DNA of 64,000 nt, taken from Chamaecyparis obtusa. Taxonomy: Eukaryota > Streptophyta > Pinopsida > Cupressales > Cupressaceae. Positions 36,401-47,336 of this stretch are shown here, piece after piece (positions within the stretch are counted from its first letter, which is position 1; each line of letters starts with the position of its first letter). The stretch lies in contig BSBK01001579.1 of NCBI GenBank assembly GCA_027943335.1, positions 448,501 to 512,500 of the forward strand. The letters run 5' to 3'. Both the position numbers and the translations under genes were made by a program. The notes beneath the pieces are model-generated. The model had not been told where the DNA came from. It worked only from the letters and a program-made list of their open reading frames with translations, and ran no database searches.

Positions 36401-38081
36401 TAGATGGAGACACTTCTTATTAGGGCATCATTTTGAGCTTCATAGTGATCACCGTAGTCTCCAGTATATATTTACCCAACCTAATCTGAATGCTAGATAG
36501 AGAAGGTGGATGGAATTCCTTTGCGAGTATGATTTTGAGATCAAATACATCCAGGGTAAAGAAAACATGGTAGCAGATGCTTTGAGTCCCAAGAAGAAGG
36601 TTGTTTTAGCTATGACTCTTAGTGTGGATTTGAGGAGCAGGATTCTTCAGTCACTTCCCAGAGATACTTTGTATCAGGAGGTGAGTTCAGTGATTGAGTC
36701 AGGGAGACCTCTGGAGGGTAGGTTCTCAGGTTTTGTCTTGGATTCTAATGGACTTATGCGACACAAGGGCCAGATTTATGTACCCTCATTGGATGATTTA
36801 CATTCATTGGTTTTATCAGAGGCTCATCATGCACCTTATTCGGCACATCCAGGTGTTAAGAAGATGCACGCAGACTTACGACAGCTTTATTATTGGCCTG
36901 GCATGAAACGTGACATTGCAGATTTTGTGGTTAGGTGTTTAGAGTGTCAGAGGGTCAAGGCGAATCATCAGCATCCAGTAGGGCTTTTGCAGCCTAATCT
37001 CATTCCATCTTGGAAGTGGGATATTATTTCTATGGACTTCATTGTTGGATTGCCTATGACTCCTCATAGACATGATGCTATCATGGTGACCGTTGATCAG
37101 TTGACTAAGGTGGCACACTTTTCTCCCATGAGATCTTCTTATACTGCATCTTCTGTGGCCAAGGTCTTCATGCAGGATATAGTGAGACTTCACGGAGTTC
37201 CACGTAAGATTATCTCTGATCGAGATCCTATTTTTACATCTGCATTTTGGACTTCACTATAGCATGATCTTGGTGCTCAGTTGAATTTCAGTTCAGCATA
37301 TCACCCTGAGACCAATGGTCAGACAGAATGGGTTAATCAGGTGCTAGAGGACATGTTGAGGATGTATTTCATGGACAGACAGACTCACTGGGAGGATTAT
37401 CTATATCTAGTGGAGTTTGCTTATAATAATGGATATCATAGTTCCATTGGCATGTCACCCTTTCATACATTATATGGATGACCTTGTCGTACACCATTGA
37501 GCTGGGACAGACTGGAGGACCGTATTCTTATTGGTCTAGATATGCTTCGTGACATGGAGCAGTAGGTGATTCGTATCCGTGAGCATGTGGCTACTACAAA
37601 GGACAGGCAGAAGAAGTATGCAGACGCCCACCGGATTGATAGGCAGTTTGTAGTTGGGGATAGAGTTTTCTTGAGAGTGCGTCCGTGGAAGAGTCTGATC
37701 CGTTATGGAAAGGGTTTGAAGTTGGTGCCTCATTTTGTTGGTCCTTTTGAGATCCTAGAGAGGATAGGTCCAGTTGCATACCGTCTTGCTTTGCCACCCA
37801 GCTTATCACGCGTTTATGATGTATTCCATGTTTCAATACTTAGATGATATATTCCTGATGTTACACATGTACTTGATTGGAATGCTTTATAGGTGGAGGA
37901 TGGGCAGCTGGCATTGGAGCCCATACGTATCCTACAGCATCAGGATTTGATCTTCAGGGGTCGAACCGTCGACCAGGTAAGGGTCCAATGGGATCCAAAC
38001 GATGAGACAGCAGCTACTTGGGAGGATGCAGCTAGATTCTAAGAATCTTATCCCTACTTGTTTGCAGGCTTCCAGGAGTAA
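33429..38081 (+). pseudogene. gag-pol: Tekay-type gag-pol polyprotein, one frame with 18 nonsense codons
   Basis: The ATG at 33429 (MPETRAARGRGRGRSGG) opens one frame of 1551 codons, ending with TAA at 38079-38081. Gag covers about 33700-34640, with zinc knuckle CFTCGQFGHIAVNC (about 34590). The protease active site is YDSGATKSF (about 34803). RT spans about 35400-35900, with FLDDILIY at the catalytic site. RNase H lies at about 36240-36490 ([23 protein letters not shown]). Integrase has the zinc finger HHAPYSAHPG...CLECQRVK and Asp/Asp/Glu in SMDFIVGLP, ISDRDPIF and GQTEWVNQ (about 36830-37340). A C-terminal chromodomain includes VQWDPNDETAATWEDAA. There are 18 internal stops and no frameshift at all. 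Nearly every stop fits CAG/CAA/CGA to TAG/TAA/TGA or TGG to TGA. The product would form particles and integrate at chromodomain-recognised chromatin; it cannot be made from this copy. Confidence 0.95.
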
Positions 38082-38090
38082 GCCTGATAC

Positions 38091-38103
38091 AAGGGGGGGT
38101 GGA
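38091..38103 (+). other. Tekay polypurine tract
   Basis: AAGGGGGGGTGGA lies directly before TGTAGTACC, the start of the 3' LTR, and just after the polyprotein stop. Confidence 0.85.
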
Positions 38104-41100
38104 TGTAGTACCTCCATATTTTTGCTTTCAGTTTTATCAGTGCCGTACTCTTTTAGGCCACTTTGCATGTGTGCATTTATGGATATTGTTTCAGTGATTG
38201 TGGATTTATCTGGATTATGTTCATGCTATGATGATATGTGACTTCATATTTAGATGGTTATGTTATTATGATGTGATGTTTCAGGTTTCAGTTGGTTTAT
38301 GATATACTTACCCCATACTAGCATGTGTATGGTGTTCATATGTATGTATTTGTATTATGTGTCTTTATGGTAGAGGGCGGAGGCATAGTTACTCGCTTTG
38401 TCGAGATCCACACGACTGACCGTACCCTATCATTGCTTGTTATATGTTGTATGTACATGCTTTGTTTAGTGATGACAGGTTTGCAGGTACGGGGCATCGT
38501 CTTTCCTGAATTGGCAGGAGTGAGCGTGCCCACATACATTCATCTCATGGTAAAGAGGGGAGATAGTATTCAGACACAAAACCCAATCCTTAGCCTATTT
38601 ATCCTAATTAATGGATAAAGTGTCATTTGACTACCTTGCCCGAGTTTGGTCAGGTTGACCTAATTCGTGGATTCCGTCTTGTGAGATTGTATGATGCATG
38701 AATGTTGCTGAAATTATTGCTTTGATTTGATTATTTTGCTATGGTTATTTTAATTAATTATATAGTGGAAAATAATGATTAAAGTATTTCTTATGTTGTT
38801 GAATAATTATTAAGTAATTAAAAGTCAAATATGAGAATATTTGAATTTAATTAATTAATTGTGCTACATTTTGATTTAATATGTTTTTTATTAAATTGTT
38901 GAAGAATTAGTGCATGTTTTAATTTTGTTATAAATTATTAAATAATTTAAATGTGAAATTTTATTTTTGCATGTTCTTTATTTATTTATGTGAAATTAGA
39001 TTTCATAAGATAACTTGTAAATAGAGTTCCATGTGAGATGTGCATGAATAATATATTTTATAATTAAATATTGGTATTTTCCCTCAACTCAAGAAGAGGA
39101 GTTTGAATAGGAGTTGTTTGGTGACTCATTAGGGTTTTGCATGATAAGTGGGTTTGTTTTTCTATTTGGGGAAAATTTTTGCATTCATTTTGGATAACCA
39201 GGTTTTTTTAAAATTTTCAATTTTGGAGAGGGAGCATTGGAGAAATATTTTGTGCTTTCTTGTGTTCTTGAGAATTGGGTGTGAGAATTTTTCTGGGTGA
39301 AATGTGTGTGCATCTGGTATTGGAATTCTACATGCTGTGATTCAGAGTTGCAGGATTGAGCTCTACACATTCAGATTTGGCAGATTTAGCATTCTATAGT
39401 CAATTCCATCTCAGTTTCTTGCATTGGATTGAGGTAGGAGATTGATTTAATCTTTCTGAAATTTTACTTATTAAATTTTCATTATATAGTTGTGATTGTT
39501 TTGATTTAGAGAATGCAAATCTGTTTTCATTTATAATTCATTTTGGGTGTTAAGAAAACCCTTTGTTTGATGCTTTTGATTTTTATATTGTGACTTGGCA
39601 TAGAAATGTTATGCTGCTGAAATTTTTGAGAAAAATTCATTCTAAAGCATTTAGAAAATTAAAAATTTAAATCCCTATAGTAAGTTCTATAGTATGAAGG
39701 ATTTAATTAAATGGGTTGTCCTTGAAAATTTAATTTGAGCTTAAAAAATGCATTCTATGTAAAAACCCTTGCTCTGTAAAAATATACAGTAAAACAAAAT
39801 ATTCTGTAAAAGACAAAAAAAAAGATGCTTTTATTTTTTCATTGGTTGAAATTAAAATTTTTAAGAAAAGTCTATTTGTTGAAATTTATTAAAAGAAAAA
39901 TCCGGTCTTCATATTTCCAATTCTGGAAATAAAAGTGACAGTCTGCCATTTCCATTTTTGGAAATATCAGACCTGTCAAATCAATCAACAAAATTCTTTT
40001 TTATAGTTATTATTTTATTAAATAAAATGAAATGCATTGTTTTTTAAAAAAAATATGGAACTTTGCATTTTTAATGTTAATGTTTTTGTTTTCAAAAAAA
40101 AAAATTTGTTTTAAAAATTTTTTGGAAAAGTGCTTTTGCACTTTATCCTGCGCAGGCAGGGTACCTGCGCTGGCAGGTACACTGTGCTGGCAATGGCCTG
40201 CGTACGTAGGTACACTACGCTGGCAGTGGCCTGCGTACACAGGTACACTGCGCATGTGCAGTACCTACAAGGGCAGGTACACTGCGCGGCCGTGAGGTGC
40301 GGGCTCGAGCCCCCCCAATTATGTCATTTGTTTATTTTTGTTTAATTTGTTTTACTTTTTATGTTATGTTAAAATATTAATATTTTTTTTGAATATGTTA
40401 GTTTTATTAAATTATAATATTATATTATATATATAATTATAATTATAATTGGTTAAGTGATTAAATTTCATTTATATATATATATATATATATATATATG
40501 GTGTAAATGAATTTATGGTGGCTATAATTTATTAATGATTTAATTTTATTAATATTCAAATTTTAATAAAATTTTATTATAATGCTTTGCTTAAGTTTAA
40601 TAATGAAATTTCATTAAATAGGGTTAATTTTGTTAATGAAATTTTGTTTCATTTTTCAGAAGCGCAATCTTGTTAGGGGATTTAAATTAAGGGTAATTGG
40701 GATTTATAGTTTTCTCAATTTTGTTTTAATCACTCGAACATAGGTATGTCAAAAAAAATAGAGAAATGAGACTCTAACTTTGCAACTTATTTATTGTCAT
40801 TCATAGAACAAAGTTTTGATTATTTTCTATTAGAATTGGGCGTCTTGGATATAATGAATTAATTAACACTTCTTAGGTTATCTGAACTACTTATGGTAAC
40901 ATTAGACATGATTATTGTGAAAACTCTCCAGTAGATATTTTTCTTGAATTCATTTGTAATGATTATGAAACATATTGAGTTATGGTTTTATTTTAGTTCA
41001 AATTGATGTGATTGTATATTCTTCGTGTCTTCTTTGACATTATGGGTTGTCGGGTTTTAGATAACCTAGGAGAATACAGAGGCCAGGGTATGTGTTAGGC

Positions 41101-42338
41101 AGTAGTGTTTTTCAGTTATGTATGGTGTGTGTGCACTCTATCTGATTATCATTTCTGTTTGACCATTGGGCTCATGTTATATTGTTTTCTGTTTGTGGTA
41201 TCTCTGTGACTATATCTAGTTCTTTTATGTGAATTTGGATATGAGGTTATGAAGTTGTATACCTGATTTGATCTAGGAGAGATCTATGAGCCTAGGGTAG
41301 TTTACCTAGGTATGTGTTAGGAGGTGGCTTGCAATAAGCGCCGGGGCCCACAAGTGGCTGCCGTTGACCACTTATTGTAAGTTATTGTAAACAAGTGATA
41401 ACCTAATTATATTAAGGGAAACAAATGAACCTAATAAGATAGTTTTCCTCTCCCATGCTTGAGTGCTAGTATAGACTGAGATGAGGATGAGATGATGCTT
41501 GCCGCCTATTGGGGTGCGTGTTCTGGCATAGTTAATGACTTCGTCATTATGAGAAGTCATTGATTCCGTGTATGGTCACTTGAGTTCTGGAATCCAGAGT
41601 GATTACCAGGATGAGACTCAAGGGTTAGACATACATGATGACACCTACCTACACATAGTCTAGTTATCCTACAAGGTCGATTGCCTCTGGATTAGCGAGT
41701 CATACTTTTCACTACTTTTGTTGACCTTGAGTTAGTACGCTATCAGGATTCCTTTCCTAGTGGTATTTCCTGTATGGACTTGATTATCTGTTTAGGGTCT
41801 GATGTTATCTCCTCAGCACGGTGGGGTAGACCTAGGTGGTTCTACACAGACGGGTGGTAGTGATTCTTTACCATTTGAGATTCGACATCCTGGTACCAGT
41901 GCTTGATGGTGTCTTTTCGGTTGGATTCCTTATGTTACTTATTCTATGATATTCTTATGTACTTATTATTTAATGTAAATCTTGTATTAGAGTATCGCAT
42001 ATGATACCTAATCTAGATAATTGTAATTTAGATGTTAGAATGATTAATACATACCCTACGACATGTGCAGTGGATGTATGTTTATTAGATTTAATGATTG
42101 TTCATGAAATGTAAACAATACGATGTAATGATGGTATTTATTTTATGGAATCATTTGTTGATGTTATTTGTTATGTTATGTTAGTAAGTAATGTTACGTC
42201 ATGGGACCCATTAGAGTTGTAACCTATGTTTCAATGTGTGTTATGTGAGATAATGGTTATTGCTTTATGTGGTTGTTTATCTTGAATGCTAACTTTAGAA
42301 AAAAAAATTGTTCACCAAACTTAGTATCATGTTTTACA
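38104..42338 (+). mobile_element. 3' LTR of the Tekay-type element
   Basis: It starts TGTAGTACCTCC. From 38514 onward it is nearly identical to the left LTR. It ends at TTTTACA (42338), lacking the last roughly 37 bp of the left LTR (GGTTAG...GCATTA); both copies end in TTACA, so a short direct repeat may have mediated the loss. Short ORFs at 38325-38618 and elsewhere are LTR noise. Confidence 0.9.
40176..40260. repeat. 33-bp tandem repeat in the 3' LTR, two units
   Basis: Units start at 40176 and 40209, with a partial unit at 40242. This is the same sequence as the four-unit array in the left LTR. Confidence 0.95.
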
Positions 42339-43196
42339 TTTTTTGAGTGTGCTCACGACAACTAACAAGAATAATTCATATAGTTTTTTGAGTGTGCTAA
42401 TTCAATATTTTACAAGTTGCCTAATCATATTCTATGACATTGACTCTATACATTGGACTTCATGAAGTATATAGAATGACTCGTGATCCTAAAAATTTTA
42501 CATAAAAAGGAATCTGTATCACTTCCCTTGATGCCAATGATGAATGTACTCAAGGATATTCAAATCGTAGTTCTTACATAGATTCTATCTATTGAATCTA
42601 TTGGCTTGATACTTATGTATTTATCCGCATGATCTGTAGAAGGAATTAACAAAGCTTCCAATCACTGTAAGAATCATGTTAACATCAACATACTTTCCTA
42701 TGTACTAGTAGTACCCAGTGATTGAGTAGATGGAATTGGGAGAGGGAGTATTTTTCTAAGAAGTTCTAATTCAGGAAAAAATGGAATAGACATGAATATA
42801 TATAAAGAGAATAGCAATGATAAATTAAAGATTTGAATAGAATAGCAATTATAGATTTGATGAAATCACAAGTGTCATCTTTTGTCTATAACATTGAGTA
42901 TAGAATCATGTTAGTTTTATAGCCTTTTATAGGCTTCCAACACATTTAAAATCACACAATAGTACAGAATTAGATGTCCTTTTAAATACACCCCAGTGAC
43001 TGTCTATTTTTTCTACACTGCATCAAGTACCATTTCGTCTCACTTCACCATACTAATTATTGTATTACAAATGGCTATGCTACATCACATTGTTTTCACT
43101 TTCTTTTCAATACCTATATTTTCCCTTGTCCCTTTTCCCTTTGCCCATCACCCATTGCTTCTAGTATTGAAGAGAGGATTTGGGTGTGAGAGATTC
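42339..43196 (+). other. Flank of the Tekay insertion and putative AUX/LAX 5' flank
   Basis: TTTTTTGAGTGTGCT is repeated at 42340 and 42384. No coding sequence is seen. The CT-rich stretch at 43000-43190 immediately upstream of the AUX/LAX ATG could be the captured 5' untranslated region; this is inference. Confidence 0.4.
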
Positions 43197-43385
43197 ATGG
43201 CATAGAATCAAGCTGAGGAAGCAATTGTGGCTAATTACAATGAGATAGAAATGGAAGGAAAAGATGCAGATGGAATGGAGAATGAAAATGATGCTTCTAA
43301 TTCTTTCAAAGGTGGTGTTTTTAAGAGAATGTTCTAGCATGGTGGATATGTTTATGATGCTTGGTTCAGTTGTGCTTCTAATCAG
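43197..43385 (+). pseudogene. Captured exon 1 of an AUX/LAX auxin influx carrier
   Basis: From the ATG at 43197, 63 codons read into the conserved AUX/LAX N-terminus: NQAEEAIVANYNEIE, an acidic variable part, then HGGYVYDAWFSCASNQ. The exon stops at AATCAG with a GT donor (43386-43387), the position where AUX/LAX genes carry their first intron. Codon 3 is TAG (CAG expected) and codon 47 is TAG (the invariant Trp of the WHGG motif, TGG to TAG). No further exon follows. The full proteins are plasma-membrane proton/auxin symporters with about 11 membrane spans; this piece encodes only the cytosolic N-terminus. It sits inside the Harbinger-like element, so I read it as a transduplicated fragment rather than a resident gene. 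Confidence 0.8.
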
Positions 43386-43885
43386 GTCATTCATTCATGG
43401 ACTATGAATCTCTACCATGTTCATGTTATCAATCTTTGTGAACAATATACAAGGATGTCATATCCCCAAATTTAGAATACTCGAAATACTTTCTTTTCTA
43501 GCTTACCATTGCTTTTCATAGAAAACAATGGCAAGCTGGAAAAGAAATGATACTTTGTGATTGTTGTTCACAGCCACTGGCATATAGTCCAATCAGTGGA
43601 TAAACCAATTTACATTTCATTATCTTAGAATATATTTGATAAACAAAAACTATGTTTGATAAACAATTATCAACCATAAACAATCATAAACAATCATCAA
43701 CGAAAACACAATTATATCAGTGTATGTTAACAAGCATGATAATGTTTCAACTCATGATAAAGTTTGATAAAGTATGTAGAAAATAACTATAAATGACCAT
43801 ATGTGGCTACAATCCAATCCACTCTCTCATCCTCAGTCATCAATAAGAACCATTTGGCTCTTTCACGTTCACCCATGAAGGTTTC
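43386..43885. other. Intron-like flank and one inverted module
   Basis: After the splice donor there is no further AUX/LAX coding sequence. At 43497-43605 lies a copy of the module array seen at 27895-28670 (AAGCTGGAAAAGAAATGATA, TTTGTGATTG, CCACTGGCATATAGTCC). It includes a small hairpin around CTTACCATTGCTTTTCATAG. Confidence 0.5.
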
Positions 43886-44820
43886 TTATACCCTCAAGAA
43901 TACACCTTGACTCAATTCGAGGATGGATTTGAGAGCATTATATGCATCCGTCAAAGCATTTTCATGAGCAGATTCATCAATTTTGACAAGGTGAACATTG
44001 TTCATGCCCTCTTTTATTTTCTTCATTGTTTCACACATGGAATCACAGGAAGCGGCCATACTTTCCTTCCTCCTCTTTCCCACCTTTTTGACTGATGATG
44101 TAGGAGTCCCTCTAGTACTTGTTGTTGCAGTGGACTAATTGGAATTATAAGGATCTTCATCCAAATCAATAGCACTATCAAGATGTATATTGAAACCAAG
44201 GTCCTCTTCATCATTCACATCAAATGGCTCTTCCATAGGGTTCCCTTCTTTAGTCTCAAGGGTTGTGGTAGCTGCATTACCTTCAGCAATGTCATTACCC
44301 ACAATTGCACCCAATTCATTGAAGTACTGGAAGGGTTGCCTCTTATACATTTTGGCATTTTTGAACTCTCTTCTCTACATGTTGGCATAAATAAATGGAT
44401 TAGGTTCTTTTCCTTTCATTATTAACTTTAAAAGAAGGAAATATTATTTCCATCAAAATAGTAGAGAGATCACCCTACCTTCAGAAGCTCATCCCACACG
44501 CTGTCGTCAACATCCATGCACTGAGTTGCCTCATTCCAAGCTAAACCACTTGTATTCCTTAGCTCCTTTATCACTCTATAGGCAAGCTTCCAAGTTTTCA
44601 ACTTATTTTTGAAGTTGTCCTTGGATAGATTGAGGTTCAAATTAGCATTGAACTACCTCTCAATTGTGGACAACACTTCTTTTTTGAAGCCTCCGTCACA
44701 TTTTTTGCCTAGTTGTCCTTGCTCGAGGAGAAAGTCTAGAAACTTGCATTCCATTTCCTTTGTCCACATTATCTTCTTTGAGGAAGGATATATCTAGCTT
44801 GTGTTACCAATGTCATCCAT
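43886..44820 (-). pseudogene. Harbinger Myb/SANT-like partner protein
   Basis: The minus-strand start is at 44820 (MDDIGNTS, then a TAG). The first exon to about 44478 encodes KIMWTKEMECKFLDFLLEQ and WKLAYRVIKEL, then SGLAWNEATQCMDVDDSVWD, a Myb/SANT-like DNA-binding domain of the type paired with PIF/Harbinger transposases. A GT donor follows ELLK. The next exon (about 44395-43880) begins NPFIYANM and holds RQPFQYFNELGAIVGNDIAEG, an acidic region, a basic KKVGKRRKESMAAS segment and a helical C-terminus ending near 43886. Two or more stops (including TAG at Gln-like positions) break it. In this transposon class the protein binds the terminal sequences and helps bring the transposase to the nucleus. 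Confidence 0.75.
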
Positions 44821-44876
44821 GTTCATCAATAATTCTATGTATGCCATGTTGTGTATACAAATTGTTGTTAATGGTA

Positions 44877-45292
44877 TCAAAGTATCTTTATACATCAATT
44901 TACTCAAATAAAACACATTCACCCATACAAGTCCAATACTTGTAGATAGAAAGAGAAGAAAAAGGAAACCATCATGTATATCAAAGTATCTTCATACATC
45001 AGTTTACTCAAATAAAACACATTGACCCATACAAGTCTAATACTTGCAAATAGAAAGAGAAGAAAAAGGAAACCATCATGTATATCAAAGTATCTTTATA
45101 CATCAGTTTACTCAAATAAAACACATTGACCCATACAAGTCCAATACTTGCAGATAGTAAGAGAAGAAAAAGGAAATCGTCATGTATATCAAAGTATCTT
45201 CATACATCAGTTTACTCAAATAAAACACATTGACCCATACAAGTCCAATACTTGTAGATAAAAAGAGAAGAAAAAGGAAACCATCATGTAGT
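44877..45292. repeat. 104-bp tandem repeat, four copies
   Basis: Units start at 44877, 44981, 45085 and 45189, exactly 104 bp apart, each with only a few substitutions. They lie between the Myb-like gene and the 3' end of the transposase. 104 is not a multiple of three, and stops occur in all frames. Confidence 0.97.
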
Positions 45293-45375
45293 CTTGACTC
45301 ATACGAGAACAACTATTCTTGGGATCTATACTCTTCCCACATTCTACTTGCTATATCATCTCAGAATTGTTCCCA

Positions 45376-46245
45376 CTAGTCTCTATCACACTGAGACAAC
45401 CCATATGTCTCCAGCATTGGTACATCTACCCCATCATGATTATCTTCCTCTTCAGTGACAATTTTTGATGGAATGTCATCCTCTAACATAATGTAGTTGT
45501 GTAGTATGCAACATGCTAATAAAATATGGGCTTGTGTCATGATAGGATAAGACGTGGCATGCCTCAAGATTGGAAAATGCTACTTGAGAATACCAAATGT
45601 ACACTCTACTAAGTTTCTAAGAGAGGAGTGTCGATGGTTGAAAAACTCTTCTCGAGAGTTTATTGGCTTCTCTCTTGAAAACTGCTTCAAGTGGTAGTGT
45701 GTACATTGATAAGGAGAAAGATATCTAGGTGCATTGGGATATCCAGCATCCACTAGAAAATATTTTCCTACATAAATAAAGTGTATTATTAAAATGTGAA
45801 ACATTGATTATACCCTTGAGTATATTAAACTATGATTTGGCTTACTAGGGGGAACAACAAGAGGATCTGCTCTTGACAGAGCTGAAGCTAGAACACAACT
45901 ATCCATGGCAAACCCTTCCCAACCAGCAAGGTAGTACTGAAACTTATGATCGAAGGAACACACACCCATAACATTTTGTGACAGGTTTCCTTTTCTATCA
46001 TGATATTTACCCTACAGGTCGACATCGATGGTGACTAGTATATGGGTTCCATTAATAGCTCCAACACAATCCTATTTGATATGATACAATCATCAATTCT
46101 ATGGTCAACCAATAATATGATAAGGATAAAATCTATACAAGAAATTTGTAACAACACAACAATTACCTTGAAGAATGGATCAAAACGTTCATTCCCACTA
46201 ATTTCAGGAGGAGTGTTTGGATTAAAAATATTATCACCCTAACAA
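45376..46245 (-). pseudogene. PIF/Harbinger transposase, 5'-truncated
   Basis: Minus-strand exons read ISGNERFDPFFK, then a GT...AG intron (46166-46072), then DCVGAINGTHILVT, VMGVCSFDHKFQYYLAGWEG, DSCVLASAL; after a probable second intron (about 45845-45780), GKYFLVDAGYPNAPRYLSPY, HSSLRNLVECTFGILK, and finally HILLACCILHNYI and an acidic tail. The DDE triad is partly lost: the first Asp of the GAIDGTH-type motif is Asn (GAT to AAT). The Asp in VDAGY and the Glu in LVECTFG remain. The N-terminal DNA-binding part is absent; only about 190 bp separate the visible start from the plus-strand HAK/KUP piece. TAG/TGA stops occur in several exons. It would cut and paste elements with matching ends, but this copy is inactive. 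Confidence 0.85.
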
Positions 46246-46432
46246 TAAATAAACTTTGAAGACATGACAATAATCAAAGTAGTATACATCAACTACATAA
46301 TAAGCATATAGTGCAAAATTATATAGACAACATGGATTGACAAGTCTGGCAGACAGAAAATTTGTTCTCAAGATGTCATGTCATGAGTTCATGTACCTCA
46401 ATTTAGGAGGATGTAAAATATGGTTGTCATGA

Positions 46433-47053
46433 GTTCATGTTCCTTATGTTCCCTCTGAAGAGCATTAATTAATAGGTAGAATAGGCCCAAAAGAATACTG
46501 GATGTTCAAGGGCATAATTAGATATGGTTACAAGGAGGTTCTTCAGGACAACTATGATTTTGAAAATAAGTTAATTGTCAACATTAGTGAGTTTATACAG
46601 ATGGATTTCAAAGAAAATTGTATCGAATATGACACAGACACATATGAAAATTCTACGGTGAGAGTGGTAACACCAATGGAGTCTATGATAAAGATTGTTT
46701 TATCAAACCAAGAGGAAAATTCCATACCTTCACTACATAAAAGTCCTGAAAGCTTACCAAATGGAAATACTTTTATAGTGAGGAGAAAACAAGTCAAGTT
46801 TGACTTAATGAAGAACCTCGAGTTAGATTGTACAGTCAAGAAAGAACTCAATGATCTTATTGAAGCCAAGGAAGTAGGTACTACATACATTTTAGGACAC
46901 TCACAAGTTAAGGCCATAAACTCCTCAAAATTAAAAAAAATTGTAATTGATGTTGCATATTCATTTCTACGTAAGAATTATAGAAGGCCAAATGTTGCAT
47001 TGAGCATCCCTCACACTTCACTCATTGAGGTGGGTATGATTTATTATATCTAA
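46433..47053 (+). pseudogene. Captured 3' part of a HAK/KUP potassium transporter
   Basis: The frame reads VHVPYVPSEE, then a TAA (46466), then GRIGPKEYWMF, IIRYGYKEVLQDNYDFENKL, a variable part, GTTYILGHSQVKA and AYSFLRKNYRRPNV, SIPHTSLIEVGMIYYI and the natural stop at 47051. These are the conserved landmarks of the cytosolic C-terminal domain of plant HAK/KUP/KT transporters, in the right order and with the correct terminus. After the early TAA the frame is open for 194 codons without any further stop, unlike the element genes around it. Membrane spans are all missing. It is probably a captured last exon; a rearranged resident gene is less likely because the flanks are transposon DNA. Confidence 0.85.
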
Positions 47054-47336
47054 ACAAAATATTAAAACAAAGGCTGGCAAAGTAAACCCATCAAATGCTT
47101 CATGCCAAGATCCTAATTTCAATAAACCTAGCCTGTAAATTATTTATTCTGGTTAAAAAGCTGGCATTGTAGAGGTATTTTGCTAGAAAATAGTTGTAGA
47201 AAAAGAGGCATCCGAGGATGTTTTGCAGTATAAGAATTGAGCGAGACAACAAAGATCAATTCCATAAGCCTATGATACAACTTTTAAGGTAATAGTTAGT
47301 ACTCAATCTTTACGATTTATTAAGCAGACCACTTTA

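Larger units (their letters stand above)
29229..42338 (+). mobile_element. Tekay/Del-type Ty3/gypsy retrotransposon with roughly 4-kb LTRs
   Basis: The left LTR (29229-33225) and right LTR (38104-42338) are nearly identical where they overlap; by eye about 2 differences per 100 bases. A Met-tRNA PBS (33228) follows the left LTR, and a G-rich PPT precedes the right LTR start TGTAGTACC. The polyprotein order gag-protease-RT-RNase H-integrase-chromodomain plus very long LTRs is typical of Tekay/Del. Both outer ends are incomplete: the left LTR lacks the first roughly 410 bp present in the right LTR, and the right LTR lacks about 37 bp found at the end of the left one. No target duplication can be seen. 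Confidence 0.9.

Noticed and set aside
43197..47053. A single resident gene containing both the AUX/LAX and HAK/KUP parts
   Set aside because: The two families are unrelated, and antisense transposon genes lie between the parts.
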